From assembly GCA_951804985.1 (NCBI GenBank), contig OX638132.1, forward strand, positions 43,872,791 to 43,936,790: 64,000 bases of DNA, read 5' to 3'. The notes beneath the pieces were generated by a model that had not been told where the DNA came from, searched no databases, and saw nothing but the letters and a program-made list of their open reading frames with translations. Source of the DNA: Dryomyza anilis (lineage: Eukaryota; Arthropoda; Insecta; Diptera; Dryomyzidae). Of the stretch, positions 31,098 to 43,163 are shown piece after piece (positions within the stretch are counted from its first letter, which is position 1; every line of letters begins with the position of its first letter). A program made the translations under genes and the position numbers.

Positions 31098-32341
31098 TTA
31101 TTTTAAATATTGATTAAAATTTACGTTATTTTGGACATGATCCTGGCTTTCTTCATGTCGGGGTTCATTTGCAAATGGATTCATAGAGCGCTTGCGTTTT
31201 TTACGACAGTCACGTGCCATGTGCCCATATGTATCACAGTTGTAGCATTTACCTTTAAATTGGGTGTCTCGGTTGGCAGCAGTGTAATCTGGTTTAGCTC
31301 CACTTTTTAACGCTGGGCAAATTACCTGAAGTAGGTCTTCGTTCTCCACATCTAGTTTACGGACCTTTGGCGCTGGGCGGCACAACGTAGTTGCTGTCTC
31401 CTGTGTTAGCGCTGTGGTTACAGTTTCCGTAAATGTCACTTTCGGCATTGTCACTGTGGCACGTCTTGTTTCCGGATCACGTATGCCGTCAACAAAGGCT
31501 TCGATCTTGCACTTTTCTATGAAATCACTCGTTGAATTTGCATACGACAAATGCGCAAGCCTCTCGACGTCCGCTGCATACGCCTGCAATGTTTCACCAT
31601 TTCTTTGCATTCGGCACTTTAGTTCCATTCTGTAGATTTGCTTCATGTGATCACTGCCATATTTTCTCTGCAGTGCAGCCATAACCGCTAAATAACTCTT
31701 TCTATCACTTTCTGGAACAGTCTGCAATACTTTGGCTGCGCCTCCTTTAAGCGCCACGATAAGTGCGGCTACGCTGTCCTCATTATTCCATCGATTACTT
31801 ACAGCCGTGGTCTCAAATTGCAGCTTGAAAATGTTGAACGCTGTGGTTCCATCGTAAATCGGCGATTTTAGCCTCGTACCAGTAACAACATGCTGTGTAG
31901 GTCCACTTGTCTGTAGTAAACTGACATCTTCTTGTATTTTCTGTAGCTTTTTGTCGAAAAAATTTTCCAACTTTTCAAATTTGTCATCAATGTCCACTAC
32001 AATGTCATTTACATGTGCCTCAAGTTCGTTTACTTTGCCATGGAGTGTATTATAAACTTCTAGAAGCTGCTTCGAATGTTCTTGAAGCTGTTCGGTATTT
32101 TTTTGAAGTTTCTGTTCTATTCTGGTCGAATTTTCTTGGAGCTGTTTTGAATTTTCTAGAAGTTTCTGTTCCATTCTGGTCGAATTTTCTTGGAGCTGTT
32201 TTGAATTTTCTAGAAGTTTCTGTTCCATTTTGTTGGAATTTTCTACAAGTTTCTGTCCCATTTTGTTGGCATTTTCTACAAGTTTCTGTTCCATTTTGTT
32301 GGCATTTTCTTGAAATTGTTTTGAATTTTCTAGAAATGGAA
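31098..32341 (-). CDS. gag: Gypsy gag, unit 1 (about 415 aa from the gypsy side; 5' end replaced by BEL sequence)
   Basis: The open frame begins with a Met that lies in BEL-derived sequence (at 32360) and enters gypsy gag within seven codons. Residues 10-100 form a coiled coil of near-repeats (EQKLVENANKM, EQKLLENSKQLQENSTRM twice). A capsid-like region follows (LKSPIYDGTTAFNIFKLQFE ... ALKGGAAKVLQTV), then a CCHC knuckle CYNCDTYGHMARDC at 372-385 with a basic tail. The true gypsy gag start, 5' untranslated region, PBS and 5' LTR are absent. The BEL gag frame arriving from upstream enters this sequence in the wrong register. Confidence 0.85.
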
Positions 32342-33438
32342 TTTGGAATTTCCTTTGCAATTTTTAATGAAGTCTCGAACTTCATTCTTAAATTGTCGTA
32401 CATTTGTCGGACTAATACAAAACATATAAAAACTTGAAGTAACTCATCTGAAGCTATCTTTGTAGCATTGAGCGCTTGCAAACTTTCTTGGATTGTGTCC
32501 TGAAACTGTTTAACACTATTGGAACTTTCATTTACCAATGGTGCATCCACAAGGTTTTTAAAATAAATGGAAGTTACAGCTCTTTTATTTGTATATTTTG
32601 CATCAAGTAGCTTCCATGCAATTGGATAGTTTTCTTCAGTCGATGGAAGATTTAAAATTGTATTCGCTGCTCCACCTTTTAGCTTCGATTTCAAAATACA
32701 CATCTTTTGGGTATTTGAAATTTCTCTGCTGTCTATTAATTGAACGTACTGTTCTTTGAACGGATTCCACTAAGTGTAATCACCGTCAAACATTGGTATC
32801 TCAATTGCAGGAATTCTATAAACCTGGTTTTCTACCGACTGAAGTTTAACTTTCAGTTTTTTAGATATGGCATGAAACTTAGCTTTCAACGAATAAAATG
32901 ATTCCGTTAGTTGATCATCGTTGAAAATATGAATATAGTTCATGAATGAATTTTCAGTTAAACGTTTAGCTTCTTTAAAACTATCAAAACTATATACTCC
33001 AACTTTGAAAGTTTCCAAAGTGTCGGTAAATTCCGATAATGCATATTGGAATTTCCTAAGAACGCATTGATTTTTATGAACTGTTATCATTTTTTCTATT
33101 GGCGTTCTATTTTCTGTGTCCTCCGCTACTGAGGCTCCCATAGAATTAGCTATTTCTAAATCTACTTTATCTTTAATGCAATGTTTTACAAGATACTATA
33201 TGCATACGTACATGATTTGCATATTTTTTCTCATAATATGCATTCTTCTTTAATGTGTGAGAAGGGTTTTCAACTTCTCATCATTTTCCTCGAAATTCTT
33301 CCGAAGATTTTCCAGTGCGTTCTTCCACCTCTGGAGTTGTTCCCGCGTTACGTTATTTTGCGCTGTCATCTCATTGTACAAGATCACTATTTCTTTTCCA
33401 ATAGTGTCTTGTTTTGCAATGATTGAGGTGGGATCCAT
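32342..33438 (-). pseudogene. gag: BEL gag 5' part, unit 2
   Basis: This is the first ~365 codons of BEL gag in three broken pieces: MDPTSIIAKQ... (62 aa, frameshifted by one T near 33268), MGASVAEDTEN... (123 aa, ended by a stop where the original has DYTKW), and MCILKSKLKGGAAN... (up to the join). Past the join the BEL frame runs about 97 codons out of register through gypsy gag, giving a Lys/Arg/Gln/Thr-rich artefact. The DYT-stop change is shared by all five array copies and absent from the original at 24134-25675. Confidence 0.85.
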
Positions 33439-33666
33439 TTTTTAATATATTTTTTATTTTTATATATCACTAATTCCACCTTTTTATTTATATACGTATA
33501 TGTATATTTTTATAATTTATTTATTTTTTTTTCACAATAAATAATTATTATATTTAATATAAATAATGAATTTTTACAATTATTTATTTTTTTTTTTTTT
33601 GTTATTGAGTCTCTTACCACTGGTGGGGGAAAACTCAATATTCAAAATAATGTAAATTAAATTAAT

Positions 33667-33701
<35 letters not shown>

Positions 33702-33752
33702 TATAAATATTTTTCACTTTTAAGTCACGCGAACTTAACACAGGGGTCACCA

Positions 33753-33996
33753 TGACAATACTTCTACCGTTCGACAACACGACACAACGGCGGTTTCGAA
33801 CGAACTTTCTTTATTAAAATAATATCATTTATATTTATACCTTAAATAATTCTTAAACTAAAATATCCTAATACATAAACCCCTGCGATGCACATGCATG
33901 CACTTCAAACAATTCACACACGTGGTCTGGAAAAGGACCAACCCGAGTTCCACATAACATAAACATATGTCAAGGGTTTATCCTTAAACTTATCTT
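33753..33996 (-). repeat. BEL LTR, truncated, unit 2 (244 bp)
   Basis: The same truncated LTR as at 25981, with the same end point against the spacer. It has the full TATATTTATACC word where copy 1 lost one base. Upstream at about 33660-33705 is an (ATTT)n tract longer than in the other copies. Confidence 0.85.
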
Positions 33997-34765
33997 CCCA
34001 TATTATCAATCCCATATTCGTAACAATGAGAATATGTTAATTGGAGAAATTTTTTATTTTTTATTTTGTAAAACCAATTAAAATATTTGTCGAATAGAAA
34101 TTAAATTTTGTTGTTTTAATTAAATAATTAATCAAAAATTTAAAAATTAAAATCTTTTATTTAAATTTATATACCGAATTTAACGTATCTATATAAAAAT
34201 AATATACATTATGTATTTATTTTGTTTAGTTTTTGTAAGTAAAATAGGAATGTTAAAACTAAATTGTCATATTTTTATTTCAGTGTTACAAATAATTGTT
34301 GCACAAATGTAATTATCATTGGTTTTTAAAAGGTGGTATTTTTTAAAATGATAAAAACAAATAGAGTTTGCCACATATAAATCACTTCATCATAGCAACC
34401 AATTTACTTCCTTTAACTATTTATTTAGAACAATGAGTGGCACGCGTTAGACGAAAATAATGTTAGACGAACGACGCACAAACACAAAACAAAATGAAAT
34501 CGAGAAGAAAAAAAGAGAACACAACAGAGTTGCGTTTAAAAAAAATGAATAAATCAAAAGTAACAAATAAAAATAGTAAATACTATTTATGATTTAATTG
34601 TATTGAAATAATATTAAATTTATTCATATTAATATTTTAATTAAAAAAATGTGTAAATACAATTAATTAGTAAATACACTCATATTTGTAATTGGAATTC
34701 GATTTTGTATCCTATTAATATCAATTGTTATATACACGTACAATACTTTTTTCTGTCAAGCATAT
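33997..34765. other. 769-bp spacer, copy 2
   Basis: Near-identical to the spacer at 26224. It has TTAGACGAAAATAATG where other copies have TTAGAAGAAAATAATG, and GATTTAATTG as in copy 3. Confidence 0.8.
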
Positions 34766-35194
34766 TGTTACGAAAATTCAGTCTACGGAAAACTGTTCTA
34801 CGAGTTCGTATCGCTGGATTGTGTACAAAATAAAAACGCACTTATATTTGGTTTTAACTAGTATTATTTCCACAAGTATTAATTAACTTTATTAATTTAA
34901 ATAACAACTTAAAGAATAATCACTTATATCAACTGCTGAATTACTACAATTTATCTTTACAATGTTCACTCACGAGACGCACTAGTTCACTATTGAATCA
35001 CAACTGAAGTACAGTGCCTCAGATGCGCCGCCTTACTGCATGCATCAGTTCGACACGTTTCGACAAGCCTCGACTTGTTTCGAGAACCTTCTACTCGTTT
35101 CGTGAATGACGCATGCTATTGGCATCTCATTCGCACTCATGTGTTTTAATGCGCTGATCTTCCATCTCTTTCTCGCACACTGCCTCAGTGCGCT
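34766..35194 (-). repeat. Gypsy LTR, unit 2, truncated (429 bp)
   Basis: The LTR runs normally to CCTCAGTGCGCT and then passes straight into the RNase H coding sequence CGGGTTTGGACAAGG. CGCT is present at both parental break points, so the join is a 4-bp microhomology deletion. The U3 end and PPT are gone. Confidence 0.9.
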
Positions 35195-36446
35195 CGGGTT
35201 TGGACAAGGTTTTACTGTAGTATGCGATCACTTTTTCTTGTCCATTGATCACTTGAGAGAGAACTCCGCCGATTCCGTATCCACTCGCATCCGTATCAAG
35301 TATAAATTTCTCACCTGGAATTGGATACGCAAGAATTGGTGCCGAGCACAGCAGATCTTTTAATTTCAAAAACGCCCTTTCTTGATCATCGCCCCATTGA
35401 AATGCGCGGTTCTTTCTTGTCAACTCGTGAAGACTGCTAGCAACATTGGCAAAACCTGGAACAAATCGCCTGTAGTATGTACATAGCCCCAAGAAACTTC
35501 GTAGGTCATGTAGGTTTTGCGGTCTGGGCCACTCCTTCACTGCAACTATTTTATCTTCATCGGTATGCACTCCTTCCGTGGTAACTCGAGGGCCCAGATA
35601 CTTGACTTCTTTCTTGAAAAGTGAGCATTTCTTTGGGCTAAGTTGTAGACCCGCATTTTTCAATCGAAGGAATACTTCCTTTAGATTTCTTAGATGTTCG
35701 TTGAAATCCTTGCCCATAACAATTATGTCATCAAGGTATACTAGGCATGTTTTCCAGTGTAAACCTTTTAATACGTGCTCCATTAACCGCTCGAATGTTG
35801 CTGGGGCATTGCATAGTCCAAACGGCATTACCAAAAATTGCCATAGTCCATCTCCCGTACTGAATGCAGTCTTCTCTCGATCTTTCTTATCGATTTCTAC
35901 TTGCCAGTAACCGCTTTGCAAGTCCAACGTGGAAAACCACATAGCATTGGATAGTGTATCCAATGTGTCATCGATTCTTGGCAATGGATAACTATCTTTC
36001 TTTGTGACATCATCAAGTTTTCGGTAATCAACGCAAAACCGAGTGCTACCGTCCTTCTTTTTCACCAATACTACTGGTGAACTCCATGGGCTCTCAGATG
36101 GTTCCACCACGCCATTTGCGTGCATTTCTTCAACCAAATGTGATACTTCGTCTCTTTTCGCAAGTGGTACCCTTGGTGCTTGACGAATTGGGTTAGAATC
36201 ACCAGTGTCTATTCGATGTTTTACAATGGCAGTTCTGCCATCCTTTTGGCCCTTTTCAGCAAATATACACCGATATTTGTCAATTAGCTGTTGCACTTGA
36301 CTCTTTTCATTGGCAGTCAAATCCTTCGTCCACTCATTTATAAACTTGTGAGTAGATTGTTTTTCTATTTGCGATGTGCCGTAGTCCCTTGATGGATTTG
36401 ACTCACAATTTATAATCGCTGATGCCTCTTGACACTGGCCTATCAC
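35127..36446 (-). pseudogene. pol: Gypsy RT and partial RNase H, unit 2 (439 aa)
   Basis: RT is intact through YLDD and RNase H through TDASG and SKPER; the deletion then joins the frame to antisense LTR sequence, adding about 20 foreign residues before the stop. No integrase is left in this unit. Confidence 0.88.
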
Positions 36447-36677
36447 TGTTCCTTTTTTAATTAATTTGGACGAGTTTTCATTGTTGAGAACTCTTATTGG
36501 AACAACTTTGTCGCTTCTTCTAATGTTCTTCCTACAACAATATTACTTCTGCTTAATTGCTCATCATTCGCTTCTATAACCCACAACTTGCTTATCCCAC
36601 AATCTCCATTTAATTTCGCCCAAACAATTGCTTCTGAATTAGGTGGTATTTTTCTATTTTTATGAGCAATAACTTGT

Positions 36678-37007
36678 TTAATTTCTGATCACAATCTGAT
36701 CACAATCAATGTTTAGTTGGATCTCCGTGTTGGCATAACTCAAAATTTTTCTTGTTAAATCTAGTGTGAAACCGTTTCTTATCATGAAGTCCATGCCAAG
36801 TATTATTTCGTCTACTATTTCCGCCACTATAAAATCATGCCTAACTGTCGTAGTGCCAATAGTGATTTCCTTGGTAATTTTTCCTCTGATTGGAGCCCCT
36901 TCACCTGTCCCTGTTTGCAATCTTATTCCGAAAAGCGGCTCTATATCGTCCCTAACAAGGTTACTTCTTATAATTGAGTGTGAAGCTCCTGTATCCAACG
37001 TTACCAT
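36678..37007 (-). pseudogene. pol: Gypsy protease, unit 2
   Basis: This frame is identical in translation to the unit 1 protease: DTGA motif, ILGMDF end. It is isolated by the same flanking frame breaks. Confidence 0.85.
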
Positions 37008-37132
37008 ATATGCTGTACAATCAATAAGTCCTTCGACAGTTAAACTATTTGGCTTTCGAGCAATTTGTGAAATGGAGATTCTGGGGCAATCGGTTATGGG
37101 AGTCAGATCGTGCCCCGCAGAACTGACTCGTA

Positions 37133-38376
37133 TTATTTTAAATATTGATTAAAATTTACGTTATTTTGGACATGATCCTGGCTTTCTTCATGTCGGGGTT
37201 CATTTGCAAATGGATTCATAGAGCGCTTGCGTTTTTTACGACAGTCACGTGCCATGTGCCCATATGTATCACAGTTGTAGCATTTACCTTTAAATTGGGT
37301 GTCTCGGTTGGCAGCAGTGTAATCTGGTTTAGCTCCACTTTTTAACGCTGGGCAAATTACCTGAAGTAGGTCTTCGTTCTCCACATCTAGTTTACGGACC
37401 TTTGGCGCTGGGCGGCACAACGTAGTTGCTGTCTCCTGTGTTAGCGCTGTGGTTACAGTTTCCGTAAATGTCACTTTCGGCATTGTCACTGTGGCACGTC
37501 TTGTTTCCGGATCACGTATGCCGTCAACAAAGGCTTCGATCTTGCACTTTTCTATGAAATCACTCGTTGAATTTGCATACGACAAATGCGCAAGCCTCTC
37601 GACGTCCGCTGCATACGCCTGCAATGTTTCACCATTTCTTTGCATTCGGCACTTTAGTTCCATTCTGTAGATTTGCTTCATGTGATCACTGCCATATTTT
37701 CTCTGCAGTGCAGCCATAACCGCTAAATAACTCTTTCTATCACTTTCTGGAACAGTCTGCAATACTTTGGCTGCGCCTCCTTTAAGCGCCACGATAAGTG
37801 CGGCTACGCTGTCCTCATTATTCCATCGATTACTTACAGCCGTGGTCTCAAATTGCAGCTTGAAAATGTTGAACGCTGTGGTTCCATCGTAAATCGGCGA
37901 TTTTAGCCTCGTACCAGTAACAACATGCTGTGTAGGTCCACTTGTCTGTAGTAAACTGACATCTTCTTGTATTTTCTGTAGCTTTTTGTCGAAAAAATTT
38001 TCCAACTTTTCAAATTTGTCATCAATGTCCACTACAATGTCATTTACATGTGCCTCAAGTTCGTTTACTTTGCCATGGAGTGTATTATAAACTTCTAGAA
38101 GCTGCTTCGAATGTTCTTGAAGCTGTTCGGTATTTTTTTGAAGTTTCTGTTCTATTCTGGTCGAATTTTCTTGGAGCTGTTTTGAATTTTCTAGAAGTTT
38201 CTGTTCCATTCTGGTCGAATTTTCTTGGAGCTGTTTTGAATTTTCTAGAAGTTTCTGTTCCATTTTGTTGGAATTTTCTACAAGTTTCTGTCCCATTTTG
38301 TTGGCATTTTCTACAAGTTTCTGTTCCATTTTGTTGGCATTTTCTTGAAATTGTTTTGAATTTTCTAGAAATGGAA
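37133..38376 (-). CDS. gag: Gypsy gag, unit 2
   Basis: The frame is open over its whole length (420 codons including the BEL-derived first codons to 38395) and matches unit 1 in translation: coiled coil, capsid-like region and CCHC knuckle all present. It joins BEL gag at 38376/38377. Confidence 0.85.
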
Positions 38377-39473
38377 TTTGGAATTTCCTTTGCAATTTTT
38401 AATGAAGTCTCGAACTTCATTCTTAAATTGTCGTACATTTGTCGGACTAATACAAAACATATAAAAACTTGAAGTAACTCATCTGAAGCTATCTTTGTAG
38501 CATTGAGCGCTTGCAAACTTTCTTGGATTGTGTCCTGAAACTGTTTAACACTATTGGAACTTTCATTTACCAATGGTGCATCCACAAGGTTTTTAAAATA
38601 AATGGAAGTTACAGCTCTTTTATTTGTATATTTTGCATCAAGTAGCTTCCATGCAATTGGATAGTTTTCTTCAGTCGATGGAAGATTTAAAATTGTATTC
38701 GCTGCTCCACCTTTTAGCTTCGATTTCAAAATACACATCTTTTGGGTATTTGAAATTTCTCTGCTGTCTATTAATTGAACGTACTGTTCTTTGAACGGAT
38801 TCCACTAAGTGTAATCACCGTCAAACATTGGTATCTCAATTGCAGGAATTCTATAAACCTGGTTTTCTACCGACTGAAGTTTAACTTTCAGTTTTTTAGA
38901 TATGGCATGAAACTTAGCTTTCAACGAATAAAATGATTCCGTTAGTTGATCATCGTTGAAAATATGAATATAGTTCATGAATGAATTTTCAGTTAAACGT
39001 TTAGCTTCTTTAAAACTATCAAAACTATATACTCCAACTTTGAAAGTTTCCAAAGTGTCGGTAAATTCCGATAATGCATATTGGAATTTCCTAAGAACGC
39101 ATTGATTTTTATGAACTGTTATCATTTTTTCTATTGGCGTTCTATTTTCTGTGTCCTCCGCTACTGAGGCTCCCATAGAATTAGCTATTTCTAAATCTAC
39201 TTTATCTTTAATGCAATGTTTTACAAGATACTATATGCATACGTACATGATTTGCATATTTTTTCTCATAATATGCATTCTTCTTTAATGTGTGAGAAGG
39301 GTTTTCAACTTCTCATCATTTTCCTCGAAATTCTTCCGAAGATTTTCCAGTGCGTTCTTCCACCTCTGGAGTTGTTCCCGCGTTACGTTATTTTGCGCTG
39401 TCATCTCATTGTACAAGATCACTATTTCTTTTCCAATAGTGTCTTGTTTTGCAATGATTGAGGTGGGATCCAT
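38377..39473 (-). pseudogene. gag: BEL gag 5' part, unit 3
   Basis: Broken in the same three pieces as unit 2, with the same stop after DYT and the GGAANTILN variant. The sequence is essentially a copy of the unit 2 segment, consistent with units 2 and 3 being sister duplicates. Confidence 0.85.
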
Positions 39474-39701
39474 TTTTTAATATATTTTTTATTTTTATAT
39501 ATCACTAATTCCACCTTTTTATTTATATACGTATATGTATATTTTTATAATTTATTTATTTTTTTTTCACAATAAATAATTATTATATTTAATATAAATA
39601 ATGAATTTTTACAATTATTTATTTTTTTTTTTTTTGTTATTGAGTCTCTTACCACTGGTGGGGGAAAACTCAATATTCAAAATAATGTAAATTAAATTAA
39701 T

Positions 39702-39732
<31 letters not shown>

Positions 39733-39783
39733 TATAAATATTTTTCACTTTTAAGTCACGCGAACTTAACACAGGGGTCACCA

Positions 39784-40027
39784 TGACAATACTTCTACCG
39801 TTGGACAACACGACACAACGGCGGTTTCGAACGAACTTTCTTTATTAAAATAATATCATTTATATTTATACCTTAAATAATTCTTAAACTAAAATATCCT
39901 AATACATAAACCCCTGCGATGCACATGCATGCACTTCAAACAATTCACACACGTGGTCTGGAAAAGGACCAACCCGAGTTCCACATAACATAAACATATG
40001 TCAAGGGTTTATCCTTAAACTTATCTT
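39784..40027 (-). repeat. BEL LTR, truncated, unit 3 (244 bp)
   Basis: The same truncation point as the other copies; one private change (CCGTTGGAC for CCGTTCGAC near 39800). Confidence 0.85.
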
Positions 40028-40796
40028 CCCATATTATCAATCCCATATTCGTAACAATGAGAATATGTTAATTGGAGAAATTTTTTATTTTTTATTTTGT
40101 AAAACCAATTAAAATATTTGTCGAATAGAAATTAAATTTTGTTGTTTTAATTAAATAATTAATCAAAAATTTAAAAATTAAAATCTTTTATTTAAATTTA
40201 TATACCGAATTTAACGTATCTATATAAAAATAATATACATTATGTATTTATTTTGTTTAGTTTTTGTAAGTAAAATAGGAATGTTAAAACTAAATTGTCA
40301 TATTTTTATTTCAGTGTTACAAATAATTGTTGCACAAATGTAATTATCATTGGTTTTTAAAAGGTGGTATTTTTTAAAATGATAAAAACAAATAGAGTTT
40401 GCCACATATAAATCACTTCATCATAGCAACCAATTTACTTCCTTTAACTATTTATTTAGAACAATGAGTGGCACGCGTTAGAAGAAAATAATGTTAGACG
40501 AACGACGCACAAACACAAAACAAAATGAAATCGAGAAGAAAAAAAGAGAACACAACAGAGTTGCGTTTAAAAAAAATGAATAAATCAAAAGTAACAAATA
40601 AAAATAGTAAATACTATTTATGATTTAATTGTATTGAAATAATATTAAATTTATTCATATTAATATTTTAATTAAAAAAATGTGTAAATACAATTAATTA
40701 GTAAATACACTCATATTTGTAATTGGAATTCGATTTTGTATCCTATTAATATCAATTGTTATATACACGTACAATACTTTTTTCTGTCAAGCATAT
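40028..40796. other. 769-bp spacer, copy 3
   Basis: Near-identical to the others. It shares GATTTAATTG with copy 2 and keeps TTAGAAGAAAATAATG. Confidence 0.8.
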
Positions 40797-41225
40797 TGTT
40801 ACGAAAATTCAGTCTACGGAAAACTGTTCTACGAGTTCGTATCGCTGGATTGTGTACAAAATAAAAACGCACTTATATTTGGATTTAACTAGTATCATTT
40901 CCACAAGTATTAATTAACTTTATTAATTTAAATAACAACTTAAAGAATAATCACTTATATCAACTGCTGAATTACTACAATTTATCTTTACAATGTTCAC
41001 TCACGAGACGCACTAGTTCACTATTGAATCACAACTGAAGTACAGTGCCTCAGATGCGCCGCCTTACTGCATGCATCAGTTCGACACGTTTCGACAAGCC
41101 TCGACTTGTTTCGAGAACCTTCTACTCGTTTCGTGAATGACGCATGCTATTGGCATCTCATTCGCACTCATGTGTTTTAATGCGCTGATCTTCCATCTCT
41201 TTCTCGCACACTGCCTCAGTGCGCT
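40797..41225 (-). repeat. Gypsy LTR, unit 3, truncated (429 bp)
   Basis: The same CGCT deletion join as unit 2 at 41222-41225. Private changes include TTGGATTTAAC and AGTATCATTTCC in place of TTGGTTTTAAC and AGTATTATTTCC. Confidence 0.9.
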
Positions 41226-42477
41226 CGGGTTTGGACAAGGTTTTACTGTAGTATGCGATCACTTTTTCTTGTCCATTGATCACTTGAGAGAGAACTCCGC
41301 CGATTCCGTATCCACTCGCATCCGTATCAAGTATAAATTTCTCACCTGGAATTGGATACGCAAGAATTGGTGCCGAGCACAGCAGATCTTTTAATTTCAA
41401 AAACGCCCTTTCTTGATCATCGCCCCATTGAAATGCGCGGTTCTTTCTTGTCAACTCGTGAAGACTGCTAGCAACATTGGCAAAACCTGGAACAAATCGC
41501 CTGTAGTATGTACATAGCCCCAAGAAACTTCGTAGGTCATGTAGGTTTTGCGGTCTGGGCCACTCCTTCACTGCAACTATTTTATCTTCATCGGTATGCA
41601 CTCCTTCCGTGGTAACTCGAGGGCCCAGATACTTGACTTCTTTCTTGAAAAGTGAGCATTTCTTTGGGCTAAGTTGTAGACCCGCATTTTTCAATCGAAG
41701 GAATACTTCCTTTAGATTTCTTAGATGTTCGTTGAAATCCTTGCCCATAACAATTATGTCATCAAGGTATACTAGGCATGTTTTCCAGTGTAAACCTTTT
41801 AATACGTGCTCCATTAACCGCTCGAATGTTGCTGGGGCATTGCATAGTCCAAACGGCATTACCAAAAATTGCCATAGTCCATCTCCCGTACTGAATGCAG
41901 TCTTCTCTCGATCTTTCTTATCGATTTCTACTTGCCAGTAACCGCTTTGCAAGTCCAACGTGGAAAACCACATAGCATTGGATAGTGTATCCAATGTGTC
42001 ATCGATTCTTGGCAATGGATAACTATCTTTCTTTGTGACATCATCAAGTTTTCGGTAATCAACGCAAAACCGAGTGCTACCGTCCTTCTTTTTCACCAAT
42101 ACTACTGGTGAACTCCATGGGCTCTCAGATGGTTCCACCACGCCATTTGCGTGCATTTCTTCAACCAAATGTGATACTTCGTCTCTTTTCGCAAGTGGTA
42201 CCCTTGGTGCTTGACGAATTGGGTTAGAATCACCAGTGTCTATTCGATGTTTTACAATGGCAGTTCTGCCATCCTTTTGGCCCTTTTCAGCAAATATACA
42301 CCGATATTTGTCAATTAGCTGTTGCACTTGACTCTTTTCATTGGCAGTCAAATCCTTCGTCCACTCATTTATAAACTTGTGAGTAGATTGTTTTTCTATT
42401 TGCGATGTGCCGTAGTCCCTTGATGGATTTGACTCACAATTTATAATCGCTGATGCCTCTTGACACTGGCCTATCAC
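41158..42477 (-). pseudogene. pol: Gypsy RT and partial RNase H, unit 3 (439 aa)
   Basis: The translation is the same as in unit 2, including the ~20 foreign residues past the deletion join. No integrase. Confidence 0.88.
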
Positions 42478-42708
42478 TGTTCCTTTTTTAATTAATTTGG
42501 ACGAGTTTTCATTGTTGAGAACTCTTATTGGAACAACTTTGTCGCTTCTTCTAATGTTCTTCCTACAACAATATTACTTCTGCTTAATTGCTCATCATTC
42601 GCTTCTATAACCCACAACTTGCTTATCCCACAATCTCCATTTAATTTCGCCCAAACAATTGCTTCTGAATTAGGTGGTATTTTTCTATTTTTATGAGCAA
42701 TAACTTGT

Positions 42709-43038
42709 TTAATTTCTGATCACAATCTGATCACAATCAATGTTTAGTTGGATCTCCGTGTTGGCATAACTCAAAATTTTTCTTGTTAAATCTAGTGTGA
42801 AACCGTTTCTTATCATGAAGTCCATGCCAAGTATTATTTCGTCTACTATTTCCGCCACTATAAAATCATGCCTAACTGTCGTAGTGCCAATAGTGATTTC
42901 CTTGGTAATTTTTCCTCTGATTGGAGCCCCTTCACCTGTCCCTGTTTGCAATCTTATTCCGAAAAGCGGCTCTATATCGTCCCTAACAAGGTTACTTCTT
43001 ATAATTGAGTGTGAAGCTCCTGTATCCAACGTTACCAT
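42709..43038 (-). pseudogene. pol: Gypsy protease, unit 3
   Basis: Identical in translation to units 1 and 2 (DTGA, ILGMDF), keeping the VRHDF residue that is VRNDF in units 4 and 5. Confidence 0.85.
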
Positions 43039-43163
43039 ATATGCTGTACAATCAATAAGTCCTTCGACAGTTAAACTATTTGGCTTTCGAGCAATTTGTG
43101 AAATGGAGATTCTGGGGCAATCGGTTATGGGAGTCAGATCGTGCCCCGCAGAACTGACTCGTA

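Larger units (their letters stand above)
24595..32341 (-). mobile_element. Array unit 1 (7747 bp)
   Basis: This is the first repeat unit of the composite array, containing BEL gag 3' to 5', leader, truncated BEL LTR, 769-bp spacer, full gypsy LTR, and gypsy pol and gag, ending at the gypsy gag/BEL gag join at 32341/32342. Its private changes are a 51-bp and a 6-bp deletion in integrase. Its BEL portion is the original element, without the nonsense change seen in all later units. Confidence 0.9.
32342..38376 (-). mobile_element. Array unit 2 (6035 bp, integrase-deleted)
   Basis: The layout is the same as unit 1 but with a deletion that removes the last 113 bp of the gypsy LTR, the PPT, all of integrase, the linker and the RNase H C-terminus. 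Unit 3 has the same deletion. The BEL part shares GGAANTILN with no other unit than the one to its right (38.7 kb). Confidence 0.9.

Noticed and set aside
32015..32437. 140-residue plus-strand open frame rich in F, L, V and W (also at 38050, 44037, 51871, 59697)
   Set aside because: It lies exactly antisense to the coiled-coil repeats of gypsy gag. Its apparent repeats (NFLEVSVPF) are the reverse reading of the gag heptads, and it has no start context or domain of its own.
32050..32703. 217-residue minus frame ending in Lys/Arg/Gln/Thr-rich repeats, which looks like a novel basic repeat protein
   Set aside because: The N-terminal half is BEL gag; the repetitive half is gypsy gag read in the wrong register past the chimeric join. 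It is a by-product of the rearrangement.
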